From Pseudomonadota bacterium (GTDB lineage: Bacteria; Pseudomonadota; Gammaproteobacteria; Burkholderiales; Burkholderiaceae): 61,301 bases of DNA. The translations under genes were made by a program, and so were the position numbers. The notes under the pieces were generated by a model. That model was not told the origin of the DNA. It made no database searches and saw only the letters and a program-made list of their open reading frames with translations. The stretch is from NCBI GenBank assembly GCA_023441105.1, contig JAEZQX010000576.1:1-61301 (forward strand), written 5' to 3'. Each line of letters starts with the position of its first letter. Positions within the stretch are counted from its first letter, which is position 1. Positions 33,041 through 42,428 of the stretch are shown in pieces.

Positions 33041-33436
33041 GGTCGTACTCCTGTTGCAAGGGCGAAGGAACAGCGTGGGGGTCCACCTGCAGCGTGCCCG
33101 GTGCCGATTACCCGCCGGGCGGAACGGCCGGATCGCGCATCGGGTTGAAGGCCGGGGGCATGGTCTTGAACGTGTGGTTTATACGGTCGTTCAACTCTAC
33201 GCTGGTCGCTCAGGCAGTGTCAATCCCCCGTTCGTAGCAGTCGGACGGGGCCATGCCGGAGCGCTTCTCCCGACTGCCACGCATGACGTTCAATCTACGC
33301 GCTCGGCGCGGCCGGTTCCCTGCCGACCGGCGGTATTTCATTGCAGGGACTCCGCGCGTCGCCGCCGCCCTGGCAGCGCCCGCAGAGCAGCGGCGGCGAC
33401 GCAGGCCTCGCCGCCAACCGTCCGGATATCGCGGCC
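33041..33436. other. Gene-free stretch between OsmC and a secreted-protein gene
   Basis: 396 bp with no credible coding region. It carries the osmC promoter/operator at 33179-33223 and otherwise GC-rich sequence. Downstream of about 33230 I see no hairpin followed by a T run, so a terminator for anything reading in is not evident. Confidence 0.6.
33179..33223 (-). promoter_or_regulatory. Promoter and candidate repressor operator of the osmC operon
   Basis: On the minus strand TTGACA (33223-33218) is followed after 18 bp by TAGAGT (33199-33194), a reasonable sigma-70 promoter. Directly downstream, covering the expected +1, is an imperfect dyad reading TTGAACGACCGTATAA (33194-33179), similar to TetR-type operators of detoxification genes. 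It lies 140 bp before the OsmC ATG and no other promoter is needed for the five genes that follow. Confidence 0.45.
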
Positions 33437-33850
33437 CTACTGAGTCGCCGAGAAGTTGTACTCCCCCAGGTCACCGAAGGCGATGGCATTCACCGTCATC
33501 GTCCCGGACATGAACAGCGGCTGCCCGGGGACCTGGTCCGAGATGTAGCCGCTGAAGGTGCGCACGGTCACGCCGCTGTTGACGTTGTTGTGCAGGAAAT
33601 GGATTCGCCCCGTCAGCGGGCAGTACCAGCCGTGGATCGGCGCAATGCCGATCTCGCCGTTGATATGGCGGCAGGTCGCCGCGCCAGGCGCGCCGGGGCC
33701 GGCCTGCGTGGTGATCGCCAGCTGCACGACGTCGCGGTTGATCTGCACGGTCCAGGAGGTTCCGCCAATGTTGGCTGGACGCTCCGCCGCGGCGATGCCC
33801 GCGGTGCAGATGGCTCCTGCGGCAAGGATCGAAGAGATGATGGGCTTCAT
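33437..33850 (-). CDS. Small exported protein of unknown function
   Basis: 137 aa: signal peptide (KPIISSILAAGAICTAGIAAA) and a mature part of about 115 residues. It has two cysteines (CRHINGE and WYCPLTGR) that could form a disulfide, plus FLHNNVNSGVTVRTFSGYI and a C-terminal strand-rich segment ending YNFSATQ. No family is recognised. It sits 58 bp downstream of the alpha/beta hydrolase on the same strand and may be part of that transcript. Confidence 0.6.
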   Translation of the reverse strand: MKPIISSILAAGAICTAGIAAAERPANIGGTSWTVQINRDVVQLAITTQAGPGAPGAATCRHINGEIGIAPIHGWYCPLTGRIHFLHNNVNSGVTVRTFSGYISDQVPGQPLFMSGTMTVNAIAFGDLGEYNFSATQ

Positions 33851-33908
33851 GATGACGCGCTCCGAGGGTGTTGGGGAGGAGGAAGTCTGGTGACGGGGAA
33901 CTCGCGAT

Positions 33909-35006
33909 TCATTTCCGCTGCCATTCGGCGATCCCTGCGCTGGCCCGCGCGATGCGATCGCTCTGCAGCCACTGCAGCGCTGCCGGCAAGCCGCGAACGT
34001 GGCCGTCGAGAAAGGCGAAGCCGGCGGAAGTCAGCCAGCGGATCATCTCCCCGCACTTGGCCGGGTCCACTTCGAGCTCCTCGCACCGGGTCCCGCTCAG
34101 CTCGAAGAGCGTGTGGAAGGCGTCGGCATCGTGCAGGTAGAGGTGGTACTTGTTGCCGTCCGCGGGCAGGCGGTGATATGCGATGCGCCGGCCGAACGGC
34201 GTGTCGCCGACGCAGCTTCCGGGCTCCGCGCCCGGATTGCACGTGCTGTCGCCATCCCCGGTCACCGCCAGCACCGGCCGTCGAACATCGGACCATGAAT
34301 GTTGCGGCTTGCCGAAGCGGGTGTCGAAGAAGCCTTCGCTGCCCGGTTGCTGCGGTGAGAGGGCAAGGAAGGCCAACGGCCTGGCATCGGTGTTCGTGAT
34401 GGGCTCGCCGACGAAGAGCCGGCTTGCGCCGGCGACCGTCAAGGCGCCCCCGCTTCCGGCCGAATGGCCGCCCACGGCGATCCGCGCGAGATCGATCTGC
34501 GAGCTGAACTCGCCGACCGCCAGGCGCTCCAGTTCATCGAGCACCGCCCGGATGTCGTTGGGGCGATCCCAGTTGAGGTACTTGAAGACCTCGCAGGTCG
34601 GTTCGTCGACGATGCCGAGAGCGTTGCAAAGGCGCCGGCGGCTGTCCTGCTCGCGGTGCCGGTGCGCGATGCTGATCGTGAAGTAGCCAGCCCTCGCCGT
34701 GGCTTCGCTCCACTCGACCATGCTGCTCGCCGGGTCGCGCTTGCCGTCCGCGCCGCCATGCGACCAGACCATGGCGGGCATGGGCAACGGCGCGCCGATC
34801 GGCTGGCGGATCAGGAAGCGGATCTCGCGCTGTTCGCCGGCGGCGTCGAGGTAGACGGTGCTCCGCTCGAAGGGCGTGAAGCCGAATGTCGACGCCGGAA
34901 AATAGAGGCAATCAGGCGCAGGACCGTTGTTGCAGCTGGGTGCCTGCCCCGCCGCGGTGCCGGCACAGCCCAGCGCCAGGACACATCCCCACAGCAAGCG
35001 GTTCAT
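33909..35006 (-). CDS. Exported alpha/beta hydrolase (esterase/PAF-acetylhydrolase-like)
   Basis: 365 aa with a signal peptide (NRLLWGCVLALGCAGTAAG). The nucleophile elbow GGHSAGSG is at about residue 188, with RLFVGEPI after it, and AMVWSHGG near residue 80 supplies the oxyanion region. Candidate acid and His residues lie in AVTGDGDSTC and HDADAFHTLF. It should hydrolyse an ester or amide in the periplasm or outside the cell. ATGA overlap with the zincin-like gene upstream implies co-expression. Confidence 0.82.
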   Translation of the reverse strand: MNRLLWGCVLALGCAGTAAGQAPSCNNGPAPDCLYFPASTFGFTPFERSTVYLDAAGEQREIRFLIRQPIGAPLPMPAMVWSHGGADGKRDPASSMVEWSEATARAGYFTISIAHRHREQDSRRRLCNALGIVDEPTCEVFKYLNWDRPNDIRAVLDELERLAVGEFSSQIDLARIAVGGHSAGSGGALTVAGASRLFVGEPITNTDARPLAFLALSPQQPGSEGFFDTRFGKPQHSWSDVRRPVLAVTGDGDSTCNPGAEPGSCVGDTPFGRRIAYHRLPADGNKYHLYLHDADAFHTLFELSGTRCEELEVDPAKCGEMIRWLTSAGFAFLDGHVRGLPAALQWLQSDRIARASAGIAEWQRK

Positions 35007-36424
35007 GACCCTTGCCTCAACGCCAGCATGTCCCGCGGCTCGTCGGTGGCCAACGGATCGATGCTGCGCTTGAGCATCGTGCGCACGGTCTCGCCGAGAT
35101 GATGGATATCCACCACCCGGTCGATGAAGCGCACGATCCCGTAGTCGACGTTGCCGACCTGAAGGTCGGTATCCCAGCCGCTCGCCGGACTGGCGCGGAA
35201 GGCGCGCAACACGTCCCAGACCGACAGGCTGTTGGCACCGGCAGGAACGACGCGCTGGCCGAGCTTGGCGACGCCGACCTCATCGGCGTAGTCGGGCGTA
35301 CCGTTGGCGTTGTCGTCCGGCCGGTTCTCCGGATAGGCCTCGGCGCTGCCGAACAGATGGCTCCACCAACCGCGGTTCTCGTCCACGCTCAGCAGGCGCA
35401 AGGCGCTCTCGACGGTGAAGTCGGACTTCTCGACCATCTCGAGGGTCTTGAGCCCCAGGGATTGCGCCACGTAGCGACGATTCAGCGGCCGCTTCTGCCG
35501 CACACCCCACAGCACGTGCCTGAGCGCATTCGATGCCCACTCCGAACACCCCTCGGCGAAGGCGACATTCGGGTTCTCCTGCGTGTTGTGCGTATTCAGG
35601 TCGACGGGGTGCTCCCCACGCAACGAGCACACGGCGCCCAGCCAGTTGATGGTGCCGTGGTTGTGGTCGTAGTTCCACAGGTGCATGAACTCATGCAGGA
35701 CCGTGTCCGGCTGCCAGTCGTTGTCGCTCTTGCCCTGGTGCAGGTAGATCATCCGCGTCAGGCCGTTGGCATAGGACGTACCGCCGATCGCATGCGCCGG
35801 GTAGATCGCGGCGATCTTGCGCTTCATCGCGAACCACGGATCCTCCGCGACCAGCCGGTCGACGGCACTGCGCAGCACGTACCAGACCAGCGCCTGGCGA
35901 CGGAAGGTCTCGTTGCCGAGATCCCAGGCGGTGCCGACTCCGAAGGTGCGGGTGCCGATCGCCACAGCCGGCCCCTCCAGCTGCCCGTCGGACTGCCAGA
36001 CCGTTCGCCAGTTGGTATCGAGCAAGTCGAAGGACGCCAGGTCGTCGAGCTTCGATTCGTTGACTTCGAGGTCGCTGCCGACAAGCCGGGCACGCACGCG
36101 GAGGAAGCGCGACTTGCCGTTATTGGTCTCGCGCAGTGCGAAGTCGCCGTTCGCGGCGGTCCTGACCGTTCCCCAGTCGCTCCAGGGTGCCACGCTGATA
36201 TCCCGAGCCGAAACCGAGACCTCGATACCCTTCAGCGGCCGGTCGTGGACCTCGCCGTCGACCTCGCTCTCGCGCACGCACAAGCGCCCGCTGATCGTCC
36301 AGACCTTGTCAGGCGCCGAACCACCGCCTCCGCCCCCACCGCCACTGGCAGGTGGCGGTTCGACCTGGGGATCCTTCGGCTGGATTCGAAAGGCGGTACC
36401 GGTTGGCGTGTCGTGGTCGGACAT
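35003..36424 (-). CDS. Zincin-like protein with HExxH motif
   Basis: 473 aa. ATG at 36424 follows CAGGAG; the TTG reading 18 bp earlier is weaker. Residues about 28-35 are eight glycines, likely a flexible linker after a short polar start. A beta-rich region at about 40-120 (VWTISGRLCVRE, then IEVSVSARDISVAPW) precedes the putative catalytic part. HEFMH at about 244-248 sits in VLHEFMHLWNYDHNHG, a zinc metallopeptidase motif. A later EGCSEWASNAL could supply the third ligand. No signal peptide was found. Substrate and peptidase activity are unproven. Confidence 0.7.
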   Translation of the reverse strand: MSDHDTPTGTAFRIQPKDPQVEPPPASGGGGGGGGSAPDKVWTISGRLCVRESEVDGEVHDRPLKGIEVSVSARDISVAPWSDWGTVRTAANGDFALRETNNGKSRFLRVRARLVGSDLEVNESKLDDLASFDLLDTNWRTVWQSDGQLEGPAVAIGTRTFGVGTAWDLGNETFRRQALVWYVLRSAVDRLVAEDPWFAMKRKIAAIYPAHAIGGTSYANGLTRMIYLHQGKSDNDWQPDTVLHEFMHLWNYDHNHGTINWLGAVCSLRGEHPVDLNTHNTQENPNVAFAEGCSEWASNALRHVLWGVRQKRPLNRRYVAQSLGLKTLEMVEKSDFTVESALRLLSVDENRGWWSHLFGSAEAYPENRPDDNANGTPDYADEVGVAKLGQRVVPAGANSLSVWDVLRAFRASPASGWDTDLQVGNVDYGIVRFIDRVVDIHHLGETVRTMLKRSIDPLATDEPRDMLALRQGS

Positions 36425-36509
36425 GACGAGCTCCTGTTGCACCGATGACGGAATGTCCGGTGTGTGGTGAACAGGTTAGATCGACCGCCGACGGCAAGAT
36501 TGGGCAGGG

Positions 36510-36536
36510 CTACCCGAATCGCTACCCGCGCCTACC
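36510..36536. promoter_or_regulatory. Triplicated CTACC(CG) direct repeats upstream of zincin operon
   Basis: CTACCCG at 36510-36516 and 36522-36528 and CTACC at 36532-36536 (GGGTAG on the minus strand) lie in the 111-bp gap between the LuxR-type regulator and the zincin gene, with steps of 12 and 10 bp. Helically phased repeats could be binding sites for the upstream regulator. They may equally be chance in GC-rich DNA. Confidence 0.25.
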
Positions 36537-39190
36537 TATTTTCCGGATGAAGCAGCGCCGAGGCCGGCGAAGCGGGCGAGCAACTCCGCGCGGGTGCTGA
36601 CGCCGACTTTCACGAAGACCGCCGCGACGTGATGCTCGACGGTACGGGACGAGCGATGCAGTCCGCCGGCAATCGCCGCATTGGACTGGCCGCGCAGCAG
36701 GCACTCGAACACCTCGCGCTCGCGAGCCGTGAGACCGAGCGGATCACCAAGGGTGCGCGGCTGCGGCCCGCGGGCGACGCCGCGGGCGCCGGCGGAATGC
36801 AGCCGGCGGCGCAGCACCTCGGCCGCCGGCGTCGCGCCAAGTTGCTCGAAGCGCTGCAATGCCTCGCGCAGGCTCGCTTCATCGTCGCTGCCGGCGAGCG
36901 CCAGCCCGGCCTCGTATGGGCAGCCGAGCGCGCGCCAGGCAGCCGCCGCCTCCCGACGCTTGCCGGCAATCTCCAGCGCATGCGCCGGATGCAGGCTTGG
37001 AAGCTTGGCGTCGACCGGTCTGCCAGCCCGTACCAGCCAGGCTGCCAGCTCACCGATTCGCCACGGATCCCCGAGTGCGACGACGCGTTCGAATGTCGGC
37101 AGAACCGCCGCCTGCACCGCCTGGTTGTCGCCGGCCAACCAGGCGGCCTCGGCAGCAGCGCCGGCGATGGACATGAACCAGATGCGCACGCCGAGCTCCT
37201 GCATGGCGGCGCAGGTCGCGCCCAGGCGCTGCGCCGCGCCGGTGGCGCCGCGGCGCAGCTCGAGAAGCCCCTGCACGAAGCCGCAGGTAGCCTGTTCCAT
37301 CGGCGAGGCGATCAAATACTCGCGCACCTCCGACAGGTCGGCATCTGCAAGGTCCCAGCGGCAGGTCTGCAGCCATCCGAAGGCGCGGCGGATGCGCATG
37401 CGCACGGTAAAGACGTCCAGTCCCCTGGCTTCGCAGTAGGCGATGCCTCGCTCGGCATGGGTCGCCGCCTGCGCGAACCGCCGATTCACCAGCGACATCA
37501 GCTGCAGGTTGTTGAAGGCAAGCGCGGCCTCGGGCTCGAGCGACTGGGCAAGCGCCAGCTCCAGGCTACGCTCGAGCATCTCCCAGGCGGGCAGATCGTC
37601 GCCGAAGCGCAGCCGGGCGCAGGCTACCGTGTTCAATGCCTGGCTCAGCGCCGCCGTCTCTGCCAGACCCTTTGCCAGACCCTCTGCCAGCGCGATCGCC
37701 TTCGAGCCCCATTGGCGAACCTCGTCGAGTTGCTCGCCCACCAGATGGAGATGCGCCCGCGTGGCGTAGGCCATCGCCAGCTCGGCATCCCGTGGCAACG
37801 CCTCCAGCGCCGCGATGGCTGCGCGCGCCTGCTCGAATGCCACGACGATGCTGTCGCTCCAGCCGTGAAGGCGCGCGAGCCAGCGCCGCGTGATGCCCTC
37901 GCGACGTCGATCGCCCAGGCTCAGATGGATCGCCAGCGCCTCCTCCAAGCCGCGGATCGCCTGACGGTACTGGCCAGTCATCGTGCTTTCGAGCCCGAAC
38001 GCCTCGAGCATGCCGGCACGCTCGGGCGGAGCCATGCCCTTTCCGTACTGCAGGGCGAGGGCATAGAGTCGGGCGGCTTCCTGGTGGGCGCCGCTGCCGG
38101 CGGCGTGGCGGGCCGCGCGGGGCGCGAGCGACGCGACTGCATCGCCGAGGGCGGCGCCCTCGGCATGATGCACCTGCCGTGCCAGCGAAGCGTCGCCCTG
38201 GCCGCGCAAGGCGGTGAACACTGCCTCGTGCAAAGCGAGACGCCGCTGCGGATCGATGGCCTGCAGCACTGCCTCCCGTGCCAGCTCGTGACGGAATCCG
38301 ATCGCTGCACCCTGCACGACCAGCAACCCCTTCCGTACGCAGCGGTCGACCTCATCGCAGCATCCGGGCGCGATCACCTTCAAGAGGGTGGAGTCGATCT
38401 GGCTCGGGGAGACGCTGACCAGCTCGGCGACGGCCCGGGCTGCCGGCGGCAGTAGCGCCAGTCGCGCCAGGACTGCATCGGCCACCGAAGGAGGAACTCC
38501 CTGGCCAGGTTCGTCGGCAAGCAGCTCGGTGAGGTAGAAGGGGTTGCCCAGAGTGGCTTCGTACAAGCCCCGCGGCGAGCGCCCGCTGCGCGCCGCCAGG
38601 GTCGCGACTGCCTCGGGCGAAAGCCGCCCGATGGCCAGCCGGGTGGTGGTGGCGCCCGGTAGCTCTCCAAGCACGTGTCGCAGTGGATGGTCGGTCTCGA
38701 GCTCGTCGCTGCGGTAGGTGAGCAGCAGCAGCGTGGCGATATCGTGCAACCGGCGGCCGACGTAGCGCACGAAGTCCAGCGTAGCCGCATCGGCCCAGTG
38801 CATGTCTTCGATGACCAGCACCGTGCAAGCGCCGGCATCGCGCAGGTGGCCCAGCAACCGGGGAAACAATCCGCCCCAGCTCCGGCCTTCGTGCAGCGAC
38901 GCCGTCACCGATGGCGGGAAGCGATCGGCGAGATCGGCCAGCGGCCCGAGCGGCCGCGGCGTGTAGAGGTGCTCGCAACCGGCTACCAACGTCGTTGCAG
39001 CCCCGGGCGGGAGCGACCCGACGAACGACTGCACCACCGAGGTCTTGCCGATGCCCGCCTCGCCGTGCACCAGCACGCAGGCGCCGCGGGCTCCCTGTCG
39101 GACGCGGCCGAAGATTTCGTTCAGGCGCGCCAGCGGCGCCTCGCGCTCGAGCAGATCCACCGTCCGCAACTCCTGCCGCACGTCCGCCAT
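36536..39190 (-). CDS. LuxR-type regulator with N-terminal AAA/STAND ATPase domain
   Basis: 884 aa from the ATG at 39190 (the upstream GTG adds nine residues). Residues about 20-190 are an ATP-binding module: Walker A HGEAGIGKTS near 42 and LVIEDMHWAD near 130. A long helical middle (about 330-780) has TPR-like repeats, and the C-terminus has a LuxR helix-turn-helix (GLTAREREVFECLLRGQSNAAIAGGL ... EHHVAAVF). MalT-like regulators of this size sense an inducer and activate transcription. A 12-bp tandem duplication (GLAKGLAE in the protein) is near 37665-37690. The likely target is the zincin and hydrolase operon. Confidence 0.88.
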   Translation of the reverse strand: MADVRQELRTVDLLEREAPLARLNEIFGRVRQGARGACVLVHGEAGIGKTSVVQSFVGSLPPGAATTLVAGCEHLYTPRPLGPLADLADRFPPSVTASLHEGRSWGGLFPRLLGHLRDAGACTVLVIEDMHWADAATLDFVRYVGRRLHDIATLLLLTYRSDELETDHPLRHVLGELPGATTTRLAIGRLSPEAVATLAARSGRSPRGLYEATLGNPFYLTELLADEPGQGVPPSVADAVLARLALLPPAARAVAELVSVSPSQIDSTLLKVIAPGCCDEVDRCVRKGLLVVQGAAIGFRHELAREAVLQAIDPQRRLALHEAVFTALRGQGDASLARQVHHAEGAALGDAVASLAPRAARHAAGSGAHQEAARLYALALQYGKGMAPPERAGMLEAFGLESTMTGQYRQAIRGLEEALAIHLSLGDRRREGITRRWLARLHGWSDSIVVAFEQARAAIAALEALPRDAELAMAYATRAHLHLVGEQLDEVRQWGSKAIALAEGLAKGLAETAALSQALNTVACARLRFGDDLPAWEMLERSLELALAQSLEPEAALAFNNLQLMSLVNRRFAQAATHAERGIAYCEARGLDVFTVRMRIRRAFGWLQTCRWDLADADLSEVREYLIASPMEQATCGFVQGLLELRRGATGAAQRLGATCAAMQELGVRIWFMSIAGAAAEAAWLAGDNQAVQAAVLPTFERVVALGDPWRIGELAAWLVRAGRPVDAKLPSLHPAHALEIAGKRREAAAAWRALGCPYEAGLALAGSDDEASLREALQRFEQLGATPAAEVLRRRLHSAGARGVARGPQPRTLGDPLGLTAREREVFECLLRGQSNAAIAGGLHRSSRTVEHHVAAVFVKVGVSTRAELLARFAGLGAASSGK

Positions 39191-39247
39191 TAGACTACGG
39201 CCCGTTGCCGGCGCCACTACTACTCAGGTACTACCGGAGGTGCCGCG

Positions 39248-40258
39248 CTATTCAGGCCTGATGCCGCGGACCGCCACCACCGTCCGGTAGGCCTGCAGCG
39301 TCGTGCTGATCGCCTGCGCGAAGTCTTCGGGCGTCCCGCTCGCCGGCATGCCGCCCGATCGGGCGAGTGCCGCGGCCATCTCCGGCTGATGCATCGCGAC
39401 ACCGACGGCGGCGCTGAGCCGGGCAATCACGGCCGCGGGTGTCCCGGCCGGCGCGACCAGCCCGAACCAGGCCGCCTGGCCGATCTCGGCCATGTCGAGC
39501 TCGGCGAAAGTGGGCACTTCGGGAAGCAGCGGCAAACGCTGCCCGGCCATGACCGCGATGGCCTTGAGGCGACCTTCCCGGATGAGCGGCAATGCAGCCG
39601 GCAACGTGTCCCCGACAATGTGCAGGCGGCCGGCCGAAGCATCGGCCAGCGCCGCGGCACCGCTCTTGTACGGCACATGCAGCAACTCGAGCCCGAACCG
39701 CGCCTCGATCTGCGCGATCAGCAGATGTCCCAGCGAACCAATCCCAGGCGTGCCGTAGGACAACTCCCGGGGCTTGCGGCGCGCGAGGGCGAGCAGCTCT
39801 TCCATGCTTTCCGCCGGCACCGACGGGTGCACGGCGAGGATCCCGGGCACCATGGCGACCATCGATATCGGCGCGAAGTCGCGCACAGGATCGTAGGGCA
39901 CGCGCGGATTGAAGGCCGGATTGGCCGCATGCGTGGATTGGGTGGCCAGGCCGAGGGTATGTCCGTCGGCCGGGGCTTGCGCCACGCTCTGCGCACCAAC
40001 CACTCCGCCCGCGCCGACCCGGTTCTCGATGACCACCGGCTGGCCGAGTATGGGAGCGAGGCTGGCGCCGAGCAACCGGGCGATCATGTCGGCGGCACCA
40101 CCGGCCTGGAAAGGCACGACGAGACGAATCGGCCGCTGCGGCCACCCGCTGGTCCCGCTATCGCCGACCGCAAGGGCGGGTAGCAGCGCGCCTGCCGCGA
40201 GCAGGGCCAGCAACAATCGCTTCGTACCCGGCGGTGCCTGGACTTCCTGCTGCCGCAT
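39248..40258 (-). CDS. Tripartite tricarboxylate transporter receptor (Bug/TctC family)
   Basis: 336 aa from the ATG at 40258; the TTG 24 bp upstream is less likely. A hydrophobic leader RLLLALLAAGALLPALAVG is followed by WPQRPIRLVVPFQAGGAADMI, PVVIENRVGAGGVVGAQSV and LHVPYKSGAAALADASAG. It is a periplasmic solute receptor without TctA/TctB nearby. It lies 59 bp after the MFS gene of the IclR operon. Confidence 0.9.
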   Translation of the reverse strand: MRQQEVQAPPGTKRLLLALLAAGALLPALAVGDSGTSGWPQRPIRLVVPFQAGGAADMIARLLGASLAPILGQPVVIENRVGAGGVVGAQSVAQAPADGHTLGLATQSTHAANPAFNPRVPYDPVRDFAPISMVAMVPGILAVHPSVPAESMEELLALARRKPRELSYGTPGIGSLGHLLIAQIEARFGLELLHVPYKSGAAALADASAGRLHIVGDTLPAALPLIREGRLKAIAVMAGQRLPLLPEVPTFAELDMAEIGQAAWFGLVAPAGTPAAVIARLSAAVGVAMHQPEMAAALARSGGMPASGTPEDFAQAISTTLQAYRTVVAVRGIRPE

Positions 40259-40317
40259 GATGCCGATGGTAGTCGACGGCAAGCGCGACAGCTACGGTCG
40301 CCAGGCGATGGTCGCGA

Positions 40318-41568
40318 TCAGGCACCGCGGTCCCGCCAGCAAGCCTGCCACCAGCGCCAGGTGGCCGCCAGCGTCGCGAGGCCGGCGACGGCGCTGATGA
40401 CGGCTGCGGACGGCGCGCCGAGGCGCTCCGCCAGCCAGCCCAGGAGCAGGAAGCCGAGCGGGCCGACACCGATGCACATGGTCAGCACACCCATCGCCTG
40501 CATGCGGCGATCGACCGGCGCGGCGACGAAGACGATCGTGGCTTGCATCACCGAAAAGGCCGACTGGCCGATCCCGACCACCAGCAGGGCTGCCGCAGCT
40601 GCCAGCGGCTGCGTGCTCAGGGCGAACAACGGCAAGGTGACGAGGAACAGCACCACTCCCCCGACATAAAGCCGGCCGTAGATCGCCGGCCGTGACAGCG
40701 CGGCGAGTGCGAACGCACCCAGCAACGTACCGACGCCATCCATGCTGGCCAGCAACCCGATGCCATCGGCCTCCAAGCCGAGCCGGTCCTGGCCGATCAC
40801 CGGCACCATGCTCAGCACCGGCCAGCCGAACAGGTTGAACAGCACCGTGATCCAGAGGGTGCCTGCAAGGCGCGGGCTGGCACGGGCCGCATCGAAGCCG
40901 GCGGCAAGGGTGTCCAGCAGCGAGGGCTTTGCGCTGTCCTTCGGGCCCGGCCGGTCGTCGAGACGCAGCACCGCGAACAGCGCGGCCAGGTACAGGAGCG
41001 CGACCAGCCCGAAGACCGCCGCCATGCCCGAATGCGCCAGCAGCAGCCCGCCGATGCCCGGTCCGGCCAGCCGGCTCGCATTGCTCGCGCCGACGTCCAG
41101 TGCCATCGCATTGCCCATGCGCCGCAACCCGGCGATATCGCCGATCAGGCCGCGTCGCATCGGATTGTCGGCGGCCCAGATGAACCCGTTGATGAAGCTG
41201 GCCACCCCAAGATGCCAGACGACCAGCCGATCGGCGGACGCCAGGCCGAACAGGATCGCCGCCATCGTGGTCAACGAGCCGAGCATGACGATCAGGCCGA
41301 CTCGCCGCCGGATCCGGGCAGCCAGCGCGCCGAGAGGAACGCCGAACAGCGCCAGCGGCAGCAGGCGCAGCATCGTCAGGCTTGCGACCGTGAAGGCCGA
41401 CCCGGTCTGCTGGTAGGCGAAGACGCCGAACACCAGGATCTCCAGCCAGCGGACCAGGAACACGATCAGCCCGGTGATCCAGAGGCGCCGGAAGTCGGCG
41501 TCGAGGAACAGCGGTCCGCCGTCGGGCGGCGGGACGCCGGCTTCCGAGGCTCGATCTCCGGTCGTCAC
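40318..41568 (-). CDS. MFS transporter
   Basis: 416 aa, about 12 membrane helices. The first half has ADFRRLWITGLIVFLVRWLEIL, the ARIRRRVGLIVMLGSL loop after helix 2 and GNAMALDVGASNASRLAGPGIGG, a pattern of the Enterobactin/MFS_3-like exporter group. It overlaps the IclR gene by 4 bp (ATGA), so IclR probably regulates it. Direction (export or import) and ligand are unknown. Confidence 0.85.
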   Translation of the reverse strand: MTTGDRASEAGVPPPDGGPLFLDADFRRLWITGLIVFLVRWLEILVFGVFAYQQTGSAFTVASLTMLRLLPLALFGVPLGALAARIRRRVGLIVMLGSLTTMAAILFGLASADRLVVWHLGVASFINGFIWAADNPMRRGLIGDIAGLRRMGNAMALDVGASNASRLAGPGIGGLLLAHSGMAAVFGLVALLYLAALFAVLRLDDRPGPKDSAKPSLLDTLAAGFDAARASPRLAGTLWITVLFNLFGWPVLSMVPVIGQDRLGLEADGIGLLASMDGVGTLLGAFALAALSRPAIYGRLYVGGVVLFLVTLPLFALSTQPLAAAAALLVVGIGQSAFSVMQATIVFVAAPVDRRMQAMGVLTMCIGVGPLGFLLLGWLAERLGAPSAAVISAVAGLATLAATWRWWQACWRDRGA

Positions 41569-42383
41569 GTCCGCGGTGATTCGGAATGCCCGAGGCGCTT
41601 CGAAAGCCGCGCACTGGCTTCACCGAGCGGCGCGCGTACCACGAGCAGCCGCTGGTGTGTCATCCGGTGCTTCGGCCCGACGACACACATCGAGGCCACG
41701 ACCTCGCCGGTATGACTGAACACCGGCATCGCGATGCAGCGCAGACCTTCGTACTGCTCTTCGTCGTCGATCGCGTAGCCCGCATTGCGGATCCTTCGGA
41801 GCTCAGCCTCCAGCGCCGCCTGCGTGACGATCGTCTTGGGGGTGTGGCGAGTCAGCGGGTTGCCGGCCAGCGCACCCCGCAGCGTGGACGGCGGCATCCA
41901 TGCGGCGAGGGCCTTGCCCACCGCCGTGCAATGTAGTGGTCGCTGGGCATTCACATCCTGCACGACGCGCACCGGCCCGTCGGTTTCGCACTTGGCCACG
42001 ATGCGGACCAGCCCATCGCGCCAGACTGCAACGCTGCTACCCTCACCCAGCCGACGCGTCAGCTCTTGCAACAGAGGCTGTGCCATTTCGCCGATGAGCT
42101 CCGCGGGCCATGCGCGCCCGGTGAGCTGGTAAAGCTTCTGAGTCAGCGAATAACTGCGCGTGTCTCCGTCCTGCTGCAGATAACCGACACGCACGAGCGC
42201 CTGCAGCAGGTGATGGGTGGTGCTGCGATGCAGCGCGAACTGGCGGGCGGTATCGCTCAGGCTCAGCGGCCGGCCTTCGGCGGCCAGCCACTCCAGCATC
42301 GCGAGACCGCGCTCGAGCGAGCGATGAGTGAGCGGCGCCTCGCGCGCGGTAGCGGAATGCCTTGATGACGTCGGTTGTCTCAT
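41565..42383 (-). CDS. IclR-family transcriptional regulator
   Basis: 272 aa. The N-terminal winged helix-turn-helix (LTHRSLERGLAMLEWLAAEG ... LSDTARQFALHRSTTHHLLQALVRVGYL) and the C-terminal GAF-like effector domain (LHCTAVGKALAAWMP, then IRNAGYAIDDEEQYEGLRCIAMPVF) are canonical for IclR. It is divergent from the TRAP transporter genes at 42515 and heads an operon with an MFS and a Bug receptor. It likely controls both directions. A palindrome lies in the intergenic gap at 42418-42428. Confidence 0.92.
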   Translation of the reverse strand: MRQPTSSRHSATAREAPLTHRSLERGLAMLEWLAAEGRPLSLSDTARQFALHRSTTHHLLQALVRVGYLQQDGDTRSYSLTQKLYQLTGRAWPAELIGEMAQPLLQELTRRLGEGSSVAVWRDGLVRIVAKCETDGPVRVVQDVNAQRPLHCTAVGKALAAWMPPSTLRGALAGNPLTRHTPKTIVTQAALEAELRRIRNAGYAIDDEEQYEGLRCIAMPVFSHTGEVVASMCVVGPKHRMTHQRLLVVRAPLGEASARLSKRLGHSESPRT

Positions 42384-42417
42384 TAGATGAAATCAAGTGC
42401 CCGGGACGGTTTCACGC

Positions 42418-42428
42418 CATAGACTATG
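42418..42428. promoter_or_regulatory. CATAG-A-CTATG palindrome between IclR and TRAP genes
   Basis: Perfect 11-bp dyad in the 131-bp divergent gap. TGAAA and TTTCA arms also occur at about 42388 and 42410 (spaced by 17). IclR proteins bind short dyads near their own promoters, so either could be the site. The evidence is position and symmetry only. Confidence 0.3.

Noticed and set aside
37660..37692. 12-bp tandem repeat within the LuxR-type gene
   Set aside because: In-frame duplication of four residues in a helical region; no sign of a phase-variable or regulatory role.
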